In this document: positions 1-11,880 of the stretch, piece after piece
Layout: every line of letters begins with the position of its first letter
How positions within the stretch are numbered: position 1 is the stretch's first letter
Source of the DNA: Leucogyrophana mollusca
Taxonomy: Eukaryota > Basidiomycota > Agaricomycetes > Boletales
DNA: 52,023 bases
Direction: 5' to 3'
Assembly (NCBI GenBank): GCA_021014945.1
Contig: MU266531.1
Coordinates: 1-52,023, forward strand
Translations under genes and position numbers: made by a program
The notes under the pieces: generated by a model
Database searches by the model: none
The model's input: the letters and a program-made list of their open reading frames with translations, nothing else
Told to the model about the DNA's origin: nothing

Positions 1-3000
1 GCCGGCTACACCGGCGACGGCATGCTCACCGCCTCCGTCTCAGGCGACATATTCGCATCCCCCAGCGCTAAACAGATCCTCGCCTGCATCCAGCTCGCCG
101 CCTTCCACGCCACCCTCGCCCAGCAGCCGCGCGACGTCCTCATCGTGATCAACAACTACACCGGCGACCGCCTCAACTTCGGCCTCGCAGTCGAGCAGGC
201 CCGCGCCCTCCACCCTGCCCTCCGCGTGACCAGCGTCCTCGTCGCGGATGACGTATCCCTCCTCGCACGGCCCTCCATGGTCGGCCCCCGTGGTCTCGGC
301 GGCAATATATTTGTATGCAAGGTCCTTGGCGCGTACGCTGCGGCGGGGGGTGAGTCTGGCGTGCTTGCTGCTCGCGGTAATCATAATCATACCTGACAGG
401 CACGCTCGACCGTGCCAAGGCACTCGGGGACGCACTCGTCGCGAATCTGCGCAGCGTCGGTGTCGCGCTCGGGCACTGTCACGTCCCTGGGCGGGACGAT
501 CCGTCCACAGACGACGGTGGAATACCGCCCAACCAAGTCGAGCTCGGCCTCGGGCTGCACAACGAGCCCGGCGTCCGCCGTGCGCCGCTCGTGTCCCCCG
601 CTGCCCTCGTTGCTGAGATGCTCGACATGGTGCGCGAGAGCGGGAGGGGGTGGGCTGGGTTTGCCGGTGAGTTGCTTCGTTTATGACGGATTCGACGTCA
701 CCTTTCCTCCGATTCGAAATGATGTCTTCCTTTCTAGCGTCTGGTGCTCCTACGGACGCCAACGTAAACACCGCGACCGAGGACGCAGAACAGTGGATCC
801 GCCCCGCGGACACCGTCGTCCTCTTCATCAACAACCTCGGCGGTGTGTCCCAGCTCGAGATGGGCGCGCTCGTGGACGAGGTGGTGCGCTGTCTTGGTGA
901 GTATTTCTTGGGTGTTCTTTGGTTTATGTGTGGGGGGTGGACGTTGGGCATTGGGGGTGTGGTTGAATGTCCCCCCCCCTGCACGTGTTCCTTCGTCTGT
1001 TGCTCTTTTATACTACTCCGACCTTCTCTCTCCCTTCCCGGTCCTCCACGTATGCCAACCAGCTCCCCTTCCTCCCTCCCTCGATCCCTCCCCTCCCTTA
1101 ATCCCGCCCACCATCCAAATAACCAAACTGACCAACCCCCACAGCGACGCACGCGATCCGCCCGGCGCGAATGTACCTCGCGCCGTTCATGACCTCCCTC
1201 AACGCACCCGGGTTCTCGATCTCGCTCGTCAATGTGTCGCGGGTGGAGGAGGCGGTCAATCAAGGTGCGTGCTCCGTGCGTGGTTTTTACACCGCGGTCA
1301 CTTACGCTTCTTCTCTTGCTTGTCGCGCCTACCTTGTCCATCGCGCCCGCCTTGTCTGTAACGGTCCCTTGTCTATCACGCCTCCCCCGCCTATCGCTCT
1401 CCCTCCCTCGTCTGCAACGTCCCCCTCGTTCATCGCCCCCTCGTCTATCACACCTTCCTCGTCCATCACTCCCCCCTCATCTATCGTCACCCCCCTCGTC
1501 CATCAACCCCCCATCACGTCCCCCCGTCTATCACTCTCGCCTTCGTCTATCACCCCCGTCTATCACTCCCCCTCCCCCGTCTATCACCCCCCTCGCCTAT
1601 GAAAACACCCCTCCCTCAGCCCCACCCACCCCCAACCATCCACCGCTCGCCCTCCTCCCCCTCCTCGACGCTCCAACAGAGGCCCACGCCTGGCTCGGGG
1701 TGCGCATCTGGCCCGCGAGCGCGGAGGGCGCGGAGGAGAGGGAGAGGGAGGCGGAGGCAGCGTTGGACGAAATTCGGGCCCGCACTGCGCTTCCCAGTAC
1801 CTCCGCCCCCTCTGCCTCTTCCCTTCCCACACCGCAAGCACCCAAAACTCTAACTCAGCCCCAGTACCCCGCGTTCACGCCGTCCCAGCTCGCCGCGGGC
1901 CTCCGGGGCGCATGCGCGGCGGTCCTCGCTGCGGAGGGCGAGATGACGCGCTTCGACACGGTGGTTGGGGACGGGGACTGTGGGGAGACGTTTGCAGCTG
2001 GGGCGAGGGGTGAGTATTTTGGTTTTTGGTTTTTGATTTTTGGGTGAGATTTTGAGGCGGTATGAGGCGGTTTTTAGCTTTTGGGTTGGCTTGGTTGTCA
2101 TCCCATTTGTTGGCGCCGACCAACTCCTCTTCGTTGGCACCGACCAACTTGATCACACCGATCTCCTCCCCCCTTTTTTCTTTGTAAATACGTCTCCGTC
2201 GAATCGCTAACGCTAACTACCATCCCCAGCGATCCTCGCCGCACTCGACGCCGGCTCGCTCGACCCTGCGAAGACGGCCCCTGCGGCGCTCGTCGCCGAG
2301 GTGGGCGCACTGCTGGAGGGGAGTATGGGTGGGACTATCGGGGCGCGTGAGTCCTTTTTTTGGCCGTCTGTATTGAATTTCTGGACTTGCCATCTTTGCT
2401 TCTTGCTTCTTGTTTCTGTGCTGGGGTGGCACCTAAACCAGTCTGACTTGGTGTTCCGAGCTTGACTCGCTGTTGTTCAGAGCACAGAGGTTACATTCAG
2501 AAGGGGGCGGGTCCACCCGCTCACCTATATTCACTCCCTCCCCTCTGCGTTCATTCACTCTTCCCTACATCCATCGTTCTTCTCACTGCATTCACTCATT
2601 GATCTTCCTACAACTCGCCAACATCGACACGCCATACTAATACACCGCCCCTCCGCACCCAACAGTCTTCGCGATCTTCTTCACAGCGTGGTCAACGGCG
2701 CTGCGATCCCCCGCCCCTCCCACGTCCTCACTCGGCGCGGCCCTCACGGCGCTCGGCGCACACACACCCGCGCGCCCTGGGGACCGCACGGTCGTCGACG
2801 CGCTCGCGCCGCTGTGCGCTGCCATTTCCGTTTCTGGTGCGTCGATATGGACTGTCTGCACTTGTAGCTGTAGCCTTATCCACAGGACATGTAGAACCAG
2901 AACCCGCCGCCAACACACGTCTCGAAGCCGCAGCACTCGCGGCGCGGCGCGGCGCGGAGAGCACGCGCGGGATGGGTGCGCGGCTGGGACGCGCGTCGTA

Positions 3001-3100
3001 TGTGGGCGGGGGGAGCGGTGGGGAGGGCGTGCCGCCTGATCCGGGCGCGTGGGGCGTGGCCGCTATCGTGGAGGGGTTTTTGGAGGGGGTGAAGAGGTAG
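1..3100 (+). CDS. DAK: dihydroxyacetone kinase, 5' end outside window
   Basis: ATP-dependent dihydroxyacetone (glycerone) kinase, which phosphorylates dihydroxyacetone in cytosolic glycerol and methylotrophic metabolism. The window opens inside the DhaK domain (GYTGDG, then VLIVINNYTGDRLNFG near 130-180). Later exons give GHCHVPGR and LGLGLHNEPG (about 390-660), which holds the substrate-binding His of DhaK, then LFINNLGG (about 820-840). A second exon set encodes the ATP-binding DhaL domain: VVGDGDCGETFAAGA (about 1960-2010), GSMGGTIGA (about 2320-2345) and RASYVGG near 2995. The single-chain DhaK-DhaL order is that of eukaryotic enzymes. At least seven introns split it; the last exon ends at a stop at 3098-3100. 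The start codon and N-terminus are missing only because the window begins here. Codon use is very GC-rich. Family identity is secure; exact exon edges are inferred. Confidence 0.93.
1372..1600 (+). repeat. C-rich minisatellite inside a DAK intron
   Basis: Degenerate tandem repeats built on GTCTATCAC and CGTCCATCAC with C-rich spacers fill most of the intron between the exon ending near 1264 and the exon starting near 1611. A related but shorter tract lies in the displaced DAK fragment at about 17040-17200, so the repeat predates that duplication. No protein is read from it. Confidence 0.75.
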
Positions 3101-4595
3101 GGTGGTGCATGATGCATGGATACGTGGGGATCAGAGTACGAACATGATGCATCGAGGGAAAGTACGGAAAGAAGAGCTTTTCACTAAGATCAATACCAAT
3201 GTACTTGTATGATATGTGAGTCTCCTCGTTGGACCAGGATTTGTAGTGAGAGTCCAGGAGAGCACTTGAAGCAAATCTTGAGTGCATCTATAAGTCCCGA
3301 GTATAGGCGACGTCTATTCTTTTCTGGTCTGGGCCTCGTCTTCAGTCGTCCAACATGAAGGCCATCTCACACCCAATACGTTTCCAAGGCTTCATCCACT
3401 GCGAGTTGCCATTACGCCTTCATCTATCCTTCCTGCATGCGGCAGCGCCAGTCCCGCCCCAGGCCCTTGTCAGCGCGCCGACGTTTTGGTTATTCGGTCG
3501 AAGGTTCTTGATAGGATCACCCCATACTGGTACCTGGCGCTTGTGGCTTCAGATGTGTAGAATGCGGCACAACTGCGCCCAATCGACGCCTCGTACGATC
3601 AGACCCCTACATATCTATCGCAGACTTCTACCAAGGGCCGCAGTTGGAATCATCACTTTCGTCATTTTGGAGTAGCCGTGGCAGAGACATCCCAATAACA
3701 GTGGCATGTGAGCAGAAGGTGTCCGCCGCAGAAGAGGGGATTCGAATTGGGCGGAGGCAGCGGCGGTGCTAGGCGCTGGAGATAGGCGACTATGCTCGTG
3801 AATGAAAGGGATGTGCATAGGAAGTGCTGTTCCACCAAAGGCAGTCATTGTCGAGCGTGCTTCAGCAATGCGACGGGGATCACCTCTTACCATTCGAGCA
3901 TCAGAAGCTAGTGGGAAAGGGACGGCGTCAACTCTTACCACAGCGTCACTTCCGACTGTGCATTGTCTGTCGATAAGGGATGCCTACGATTAAGAAAGCT
4001 GTCTTGTTGGAGGAACCTATGTTCGCCAATCGGGGAAGCCGCACTTTAGAACGACGGATCTCCTTAACCTGAACACGAGTGTTGCGAGCGTCGTGCGCAG
4101 CCTTCCCAGAGAGCTTGGACAATTGGTGGATCCAAGGTGAATCACAGGCGTCAGGAGGTCGTATTGACTCGGAATGACAGAAGGGGCTATCAACGTTATG
4201 TATATCTGCGTATGTAGGATGGGGCTAGTGGTGAGGGGGGTCTGCGGGCTCCCGTTCATACGTTTTGCGATTTAGGCTTGTATGAGCTCGTACCTGATCG
4301 TAGAATGGCGGGGGAGCAAAGAGCAGCGGGGATCGCGCCGAAAGACTGTGCGGCGGAATAAAGCGATAGTTTCCAGTAGGCATTGTACTCTTTAAAATTT
4401 AGATTGGGGGTGGTATCGGTGCGAATGCGATCGAGGGCTTTGGATGAGAACAAGCGTCCGTCGCGTTATATCCGAGATCAATTCCAGTCACGTCTATCTG
4501 CAGTGCGAGGGAATCGCTAGTTTAGAAGTTGAATCAAAGTGGTCGAGTCTGCATTGTGACTGTCCCACAAGTTTTAGTTAGGGAAGAAAGCGAAC
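3101..4595. other. intergenic stretch, no gene recognised
   Basis: Open frames here are short (up to about 108 codons, at 3355-3675 and 3615-3941) and have no recognisable motifs. No splice-joined model with a family signature could be built. It may hold the 3' UTR of the kinase gene and the promoter of the gene at 4596. Confidence 0.5.
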
Positions 4596-5201
4596 ATGGC
4601 TTCAAGTGCCAAGCAAGTTATGCGGCGCCACGTGACATAGCACGCTTAACGTTCAACTGGCGACTTGTGACTTCTGTTTCTACACCTCACCCCCAGCAAT
4701 ATCCCAGCTTATTTTGCCTGGTGTGTGGCGTGGTTTGGCCCTCAGACGGTCTTGCTGACATTTTTTGCAGTTGCCTTGCCATTACTTATGCTCGTGGAGA
4801 TCATCGGCGGGTATCTAATTACATTCGAGCATCTGGAGGCCTTTTGCGCTCGGCGTCACCTCGACATTACAGGGGATATTAGCGACCAGGTGTACAATCT
4901 GCGCAAGTATCTTCGGGGGCGATCCATCCCATTTCCCGTGCCAACCATCGTCAACTACCCGCGACCAACGCCGGTGCTGAAGGAGAAGAGCAAGCTCTTC
5001 GTCTTGATGGTTACCCGCGAACGGTACGAGGGAGAGCAATCCCCTCTTCTAGACGATTTCGCACCCTTCGAGGAGAACGATGAAGACAAGAACATAAAGG
5101 CATGGTTGGAGCATAATGGCATAAAGGATGTGCCATTCGTGACCATTGTCGATCCGGGGTTGACGATCGGCGAGTATATTGAACCCACCCCCAATGATTG
5201 A
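4596..5201 (+). CDS. small predicted membrane-anchored protein, unknown function
   Basis: I do not recognise this family. The model joins a 7-codon exon (4596-4616, beginning MASSAKQ) across a 129-nt GT..AG intron to a long exon at 4746-5201, giving 158 residues. The in-frame region upstream of the acceptor has no ATG, so a spliced start is needed. Residues about 8-30 are strongly hydrophobic (VLLTFFAVALPLLMLVE), suggesting a signal anchor. The rest is soluble and charged, with an acidic stretch (EENDEDKN), and ends in IEPTPND. No catalytic motif is seen. It stands alone between two gene-poor regions. Confidence 0.5.
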
Positions 5202-6559
5202 GATCTGGCGCTCTGGCCATTTGGGTCGATCGGAGGAACATGTTCTAGTGTGTTATGAATCCATCTTATGTTCTTGGCGTTCTTCATACCCACCTAACCA
5301 TATTTGCCCGAAGCGAGACCTCGAACACGCACCCCAGAATCATTGAGCAAGGACCGCTGACGTGCCGAACAACCTATGACCATCGTGCACCATATTCATT
5401 TTTACTGTGAAGAATGAGTATAAGCACCCAACCATCTGGCAGCGTCGTATCGCGTCTGCGCCAGTATGGGAGTTGGCCTGTGGCACAATGCGTGGAGGGA
5501 AGCGGGATCCTGGTGTTCCCCACGTCGCACTCCTTCAAATTCCTTCCCTTTGCACTCCGTTCCCCCCCTCTACTATCAATTGTCGGGCGGGCTATCCTCC
5601 ACCCCTCCACTGACCTAACTTCTCTTTGATGGACACGTCTTTTATAACGAGCCCATCTACGGCTGCGTTCCATCCATCTGATGCGACCCGGTATTCCTCC
5701 ATCCCCCGCATTGTCAACAGCTTCAGGTCTGCTTGCGCTTCGCTCTGGCGCGTGCGGGGCTGCGTGAGGGGGGGGGGCTTGGGGGATCAGAGCGCCTATT
5801 GGTTGAAAGGAACACGAGCACTCTCTCACACACACCGTTCCTTTTGGCCACTGAATATCCTGTTCTCCCCTGCAGCGGCCTTGGTCCTTTCCAGAAGTAT
5901 ATCTCTCGCACCCTCCCAACGACATCGATGATGCGCGGGGCTCGAATCGCGGTTACTCATACTCGCAAAGGCAGCGTGCTCACTCGCATTCAATATCACC
6001 CCCCTCAGTGAGACTCTCTGGGCCCTCCGCGCTCAACGCAAAACCTCCGTGACTAACTCCACACCTCCGCACTCAGCGCGCGCCGGGAATTCGCGTCCGA
6101 CTCCCATTCAATTCGCATCTCTCACCGTAAACTTCAAGGCTGCCATGATAACATCGAACGCCGAAGGCACGTGCATCTGACAATCACCCGTTGAGTGAGA
6201 CACGGTCCCACTTCGGGGCTGGCGGAGAAGAGCCCGAGTTCGAGCATTGCGGCAAAATCGAAAGACGACACCCCACCAGGTTTGTTCGGTCCTGTCAATA
6301 TGAGATATTACTGAGCGACAATCATCCAAGGGGCCTGGACACGTCACTTGTGCTGCGACTTAGACAAGTACTTAAACTATCTTCAACGCTGTTTTGCCTT
6401 TAATGATGTCAGGCTACTTTTTCGTACCCTCGTCTGTCCACCCGCCTCCTTCGCGGTGTCACGATTTTGCGTGTCGACGAGCGCTGAGTGTCGAGTGGAG
6501 GGTTCAGTCTTCTTCAGTCAGCCATGACCCCAGCCGCTCTACCACGGTCGTCAGGAGGA
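5202..6559. other. intergenic stretch, no gene recognised
   Basis: Only short, overlapping, mutually contradictory open frames on both strands, none with a family motif. The right end grades into the outer border of the inverted duplication at about 6560. Confidence 0.5.
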
Positions 6560-6801
6560 TCAACGTCGTACATTTGTGGCAAGAAATATCCTAGACTACA
6601 GTGCTGTGGAAGTACTGTACGCGCACACAATCATCAGAAAGAGCAACGCCGCATGTGACACACAAATATCGTACAAGACTACAAGTCACGAGAGGCTACA
6701 GTGCTGTCGACCCACTGTAAACGCATGAAGCCATCGTCCACGAAGCAAGAAAACATCACGAAACTCAGTAAGAACACCTGCTCACTCTCTTGCCGATACG
6801 G

Positions 6802-8302
6802 CTAGGCCGTGTAGAAAGCAAATCCGTAGTTGATGGGACCCCACTTGTTTGCACGACGACCAGTGATCCGGCCATGGGAGGTCTGTGCGGTATCTTCCTC
6901 CGCATTTCCATTATGAGCCCCATCCGCAGCCTTTTTAGCGTCGTAACCCGTAACGAAGATTGAGTTCGATCCGCCAAAAGCAGAGTTGGGGCTATCCATC
7001 CCGACAGAGACGCGGTCTGTCTGACCACCCTTCGACGCGCTGAACTCAACTCCAAACAACGAACCGAACAGGGATGCTGTCTTCTGCAGAGAAGTTGAGC
7101 ATTACAGCATAAGCAATGGGCGAACTGGGACGTGCCTTCTGATAAACGAATGCTCCGCAAGGGTACAGAGCCGGATACCCGAGTGTGCTATGGGCCTTGG
7201 TCATTGCAGGGATGGTCGTTACCACGGAGCAACGTCGGCCATTGGCAACTTCATCAGCCGTAAAGGTCAGGTCAAAGTCGCTATCGTTCGCGAGAAGAAG
7301 GATGTTCATTGCGCTTCGTAAACAACACCGGCGTTAGTATAGAAAATCCAAGTCGGTATAACAGAGTGCTCACTCTTTCCACAGCAAGTATAGGGCCACC
7401 ATCCCTCCCGCTACAATCGACACGGCTAGCGTCACTGGTCCGCCCACAATCAAAACTGCGGACATGCTGAAAGCGAATGCTGTCCCTGCGGTGTAGGCCA
7501 CCCCGGAAGCTATCGCTTTCTCGACCAGGTCTTTGTAAGCTATATACATAGCGACCCCGACTGTCACTATGCCTGCGGCCGCCAACCTAGTGATGATAGA
7601 AGAGTTCTTGCGTTCGTCCCGCAGGCCATAGATGGTGTCGTAAAGATTTTTAATGGAGTCGCGAAGCTTGTCCCCCTTGGCGTTTTTCAACTCCTCGTAC
7701 TTCTCGGCAGTGATCGTGAATGACTCGGGGCCCCCCTGCTGAGGGGCGGTGTTGGCAGTGTTTGCGGATGTGAACATGAACCCCCCTGCGCCATTCCCCC
7801 CTCCACCATACCCGCTTGCGCCATTCCCCCCTGAGTTATTGCCATTGGAGCTGCTGTTGACGGCGTTGGGATCAGGAAGAGGAAGGGTCTCAGCGGTTTC
7901 GATGAGGCGGTATATCTTAGCCTTCTCGTCTTCTCCTGACGGAATACACTGACACGCTCTCACCCTCTTCACCTCTGTCTCGTCAAATTCGTAGAAGCGA
8001 GTTTCTTCTTGCAAGGTCAGCTTGGCGTCAAGGCCGTGAGTTGCAAGCGCCTTCGCGATGTGGGCGGCATATTCATCGACGATGTCGCGGTCTTCGACAG
8101 CAAGGAGGAGGCAAATCTCGGGATGCACCGCAGCGGTGCCGCCCTCAGCAGTTGCAAGAATAACGGAGGGAATGGTGTTCAAGTCCAGGGCAGCTTTGCG
8201 GAGTTGAGCACGCTTCGCCACACCGATATCTACAGGTTCGGCGCTAGTATCTGCGTTGTCGATGGCAACAGTCCAGAAGAAGTGTTCATACGTGGACGAC
8301 AT
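6802..8302 (-). CDS. coiled-coil/membrane protein with conserved C-terminal domain, copy A
   Basis: Unrecognised family, paralogous to the gene at 14982-16361. Start chosen at 8302 because MSSTY is conserved in both copies and lies about 85 nt below a shared TATA box. The first exon runs to 7374 and is joined to an exon starting at 7313 (GA|C split codon, then AMNILLLANDS). Order: soluble N-terminal domain (about 1-140); a Gly/Asn-rich insert (SSSNGNNSGGNG onward) absent from copy B; a helical segment ITAEKYEELKNAKGDKLRD; hydrophobic stretches suggestive of two or more membrane helices; then a Ser/Gly-rich C-terminal domain (EFSAS, FVTG, RITGRRANKWG). The last junction changes frame near 7078 and needs an intron or a frameshift. 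Helices followed by hydrophobic segments recall alpha-helical pore formers, but this is speculation. Confidence 0.7.
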
Positions 8303-8386
8303 GGCGTTTGTTGGTAGAGCGTCCAGAGACGGAAAGTGCAAGTGCAGGCAGAGGGCTGAAGACCGGTAGGCAAAAATCGGGCAGCC

Positions 8387-8392
8387 TTTATA
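8387..8392 (-). promoter_or_regulatory. TATA box of copy A
   Basis: TATAAA on the minus strand, 85 nt upstream of the ATG at 8302. The other copy has TATAAAA at the equivalent distance, which supports both the start codon and a conserved promoter. Confidence 0.6.
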
Positions 8393-9534
8393 CGATCGCG
8401 ATCCGGCTAACGCGAACCGAGCAGAACGCACGAGCGTGGCAGAGAGCAAGAGGAGATGCCAGAAGGGGAGTCTGATGAGGTAGGAGACGACACCCAGATC
8501 AGCAAGAGGGGTGACGCGGTAGCGGCACTGGCGGCTTGTGAGCCGAATGGAAGTATGTGGAAGACGACACATGCGAATAGCAATATCAACGCACTCTTGA
8601 CAGGGATAATGAAGCAAATGCAGGGGTTGTCAGTGACACCAGACAAATGGAAGGGAAGCTTGATCGCAGGAGGACATCCTCCACGGCGAGCTGTAACATG
8701 AACCGAACTGGAGACAGAAATAAGTACACTCGAGGACCGGGAATCGCAACCTCCGTGGGGTTGACATGCGTCTGAATGGGTTTAGGGATGTCGCGTGATC
8801 TTGTCCGTATGCTGAGTCCATACCTGCACCTATAGTTTTAACCGGGTTGTGTCCAGACTGTCCCTTTTGGTGGATATGAACACGATACTCGCCCCATATT
8901 GTCGATTCCGTTAGCGATATCGGCAGACAGTCGTCGTCGGTGGAAACGAGAACCATGGATGTAATGCTCTATAGTGCCAAGAAAAGAATGACAAGAGCGC
9001 ACTGAGGAACATCTTGATAGAAACGCCAACGCACCCTCGAGGACAACGAACTGGAAACAGGAATTGATGCTGGACAGGAGGAGGGGAAGCCTGATCGCAG
9101 GAGGAGATACCCGAAACCATAAAAAGAACGAGTTGCGGTAATGATTGAATTCGAGACGGATATATTGCTACGTCCATGCCAGAGGTGATCACAACACAAT
9201 GGCAAGAACCTCGTGCCATAGTGGTGCTTCCAGACGTGTGCATACAGATTTAAACCATTGACGGGATGGACCGGAAGCGAGCAGCAACAGACAACCGGTG
9301 GACGTGAGAATGATAACTCGACAAGAGGAGCACGTTGACTCCTGTTGCCTCGAGCGAGAAGCAACCTGGAGAAGACTACCGAAGTAAATGAACAGATCTG
9401 ACCAGAAGCAAGTATTGACGGGCTTCAGAACGTCGAGATCGATCACAGCCACTGCCATATCTGGCAGTGACCCATCAGTGTGGTTTGCCCTGATTTTGAC
9501 TCGGAACTGGAGTATTGCGTGGGCTTTGGACATG

Positions 9535-11880
9535 CGAAAGACCATCCAAAAGCGACCAGCTTATTCGATAATAGAGTAGCGATGGAGAATCGATTTTTCA
9601 ACTAGCACTGTGCCTCAGGCTATTTGCCACGGAGTATTAGGTAGAGTACTTTGCGGAAATCTGCAGCACACGGACGCTTCCCCAGCCAGGGAGACAGTGG
9701 ACTATTGACACTCTTGAAGCACCAGACAGCCCAAAGGTGCCCTACAGGCGGATACCGGGCGCCGTTATACCGAAGGGAGGGGGAAGGCTATCGAAATGAA
9801 ACCTTCATATTCTGGTAACATCCTGGTAATACGAGGCTGCGCAAGATGTGCACTGAGATAAATAATAGATATACATAAACTATATGATCTATAGGACTAT
9901 AGTCAGCTATATGTATAATGTAAGTATGTGCACCAACAGTCAGTCAACCGGAGCATGCGAAACCGGATGATCATCCGTTGTCCAATGAAACGTCTGTGCA
10001 AACAGCCACCTCGAGCTCACCTGTCATGCCTTTTGGATAAGGTGTCTGCGGGGTGTCCTCGGGAGGTTTGTCGCAGTCCGCTCCTACGCAGCCAGGGAGG
10101 GGGATTGAGAGTGGACGGAGTGGGACGATCATCTTGGGGGCAAAGCTGAACCGTATTATAATGCCTCCCGCCTTGCTCGCAAACTCTTGCGTCGACCTAT
10201 ACCAAAAGAAAAGCCGATTAGCCCCGATACACACGCACGAGACACCTCAAACTCACTTAAACTCTGTACAAAACGCCGCCCCGTTCAGATCACCCACCCT
10301 GCCTCTTCATATCCCTCTCCAGCGCCGTCGTATCCCCGCCCCGTCCCTGCAGGTCCACCCACTTGCCCTCGATGTCACACACCTTTTGCACAATGACTAT
10401 CGCAAACTCGCCATCGAATGCAAAAGAGCAGGGGGTGCAGCCGCGCTAACGCCTTCCCGCCCGCAACCTGGAGCCGAGCACGGAGGTACAACGCCTGTAC
10501 CTCCATAAACCGCCCTGAACGCCACTAGGAGTGTGTCGAGGCACTGGAATGCGGGGCAGTGCTGTATCGCGTCGTCGGGCGGAGGTGTGGGCGGGAGCTC
10601 AGGCGAGAAGCCAAAAAAAAAAGTGTCTTTGCGCCGCCGCGCGGCTCGACGGGCCCGGGTACGGCACGGCTCGTAGGATTTCCAGCGGTATTGGGGGAGG
10701 GGAGGGACGGGTGCGTGACATGTCGTGATGGCGCAGAAACGGTCGGAGAGGGGCGTGGTTGGTGACCCCGGGGCGTGCGAGTTGTTTTGGGTTCCAGGAG
10801 GCATGCAGAACCGAGCTCGAGGAGGCAGGCAAGACGGTATCTCGGGACGCAGACAAGACCGAGCTCCATAGCGGCACCGAACCTCTCATCCCTCGAGGCG
10901 CATGCCAGATCACGCACCGAAATGGTAAGACCATGCGAGCGAGCTGAACGAACGAACGCAAGAAGTCGTGTGAATGATCACATCATCACAACCATGAAAG
11001 TACTTAACAGCGCACCCGGGTCTGCAGAACACGTACTCGTGCCTGCGCTCTCGCATGCGAAATGAATCACCAGGCGAAGCAAACGAACGATCAACAGGAA
11101 AATAAAGACGTGTTGCCAAGGAAAGAGGAAAAGAAAAAAAAGAGAGGCTCGACTCACAGATGCCACCTCTCCCGCTGCTAGCACTCTCTGCTGTCCCAGA
11201 CCCGACAAAGGATTTACACCAGGTCTAGGCTGCCCGGGACCCACCAGCGAACCCATGCCCATCAAAGGCCCACAGCCGTGTTCATGTCTCGACGAAGGAC
11301 CACCCCGCCAAAGCGTCCCCAAAGAACCGGTCTGGCCAGCCCCCGACAGCCAACCCACCAATTCCAAGGGTCAGCATCGGCTACACGGGCATTCAGACGC
11401 GGACCGGAAAACCCCTCCGCACTGCGCGTAGATTGAAAGACTCGGCGAGAGGAGGAGCGGGAGCTGTGAGGGGGGCTTGGGTTAGTGAGGATGGCGTGCC
11501 ATGGTCAATGGATTCGACGAGCTTGATTCAATGGATTGTCCTATCAGTGCAGCTGTAAACTCAAAACTTGAATGCTCAACCTAACTTGCCTTTGTCTTTG
11601 TCTAACCACCATGATGATCAGGATACCGTGATCATCTCAGACACACCCACACGCCACATATTCACTGACATCGACAGACGTTCACGATTCGCACTCGCCG
11701 TAGCTGAGACGTGTGGTTGACGAGAGCATGCAAGCACGCAAAAGAAGAAAATCGGCCCAGGACGCATGTGCCTTGCCAAAAACCTGCTTGCTAAGATTCG
11801 ACGACGGATGGAAGGGACGAAAAGAAAAAAGGACAAGATCAAGAGCCAAAGGTCGGATTCAGGTTGCTTGGGGCTCTCAG
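9535..11880 (+). repeat. internally deleted copy of the 20164-25660 segment
   Basis: Direct repeat of the region carrying the tail of the C2-TPR-CCCH copy and the zinc-ribbon gene. Matching blocks: 9535-9650 with about 20164-20287; 9750-10780 with 21220-22290; 10885-11880 with about 24370-25660. Two large stretches are absent here: the CCCH gene part (about 20290-21215) and the middle of the zinc-ribbon gene (about 22290-24370). The AT-rich core GCAAGATGTGCACTGAGATAA is shared at 9841 and 21302. Confidence 0.8.
9971..11367 (-). pseudogene. truncated zinc-ribbon gene copy
   Basis: Shortened paralogue of the gene at 21409-25241. The N-terminal Gly-Pro-rich exon (about 11150-11367, with GGPSSRHEHG), the fifth Cys knuckle exon (about 10640-10720) and the C-terminal exon (9971-10234, with KPPEDTPQTP) are recognisable. 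Knuckles two to four are deleted between about 10780 and 10885. In the remaining knuckle the last CxxC has become YEPC. The N-terminal start and first knuckle are degraded, and the segment equivalent to the domain before the last exon (about 10290-10500) is frameshifted. It is most likely a non-functional relic. Confidence 0.75.

Larger units (their letters stand above)
6560..9415 (-). repeat. left arm of a large inverted duplication
   Basis: Read on the minus strand, this segment matches 13660-16625 read on the plus strand along nearly its full length, coding and non-coding. Border matches include the CTAGGATATTTCTTG-type outer end (about 6580 versus 16580) and the CTTGCTTCTGGTC-type inner end (about 9405 versus 13670). 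Divergence is visible by eye throughout and both arms have indels, so the duplication is not recent. Confidence 0.85.

Noticed and set aside
40..1341. 433-codon open frame on the minus strand
   Set aside because: It lies antisense to the well-supported dihydroxyacetone kinase exons and their C-rich intron. High GC content explains the lack of stops, and the translation is Arg/Gly-rich without motifs.
1372..1600. Possible CRISPR-like array of short repeats
   Set aside because: The units are degenerate C-rich minisatellite repeats within an intron, without unique spacers, in a eukaryotic gene.
9850..9930. AT-rich TATATG-rich stretch as a possible replication origin or promoter
   Set aside because: The same stretch recurs at 21310-21380 as part of the duplicated 3' flank of the zinc-ribbon gene, and nothing else supports an origin or promoter role.
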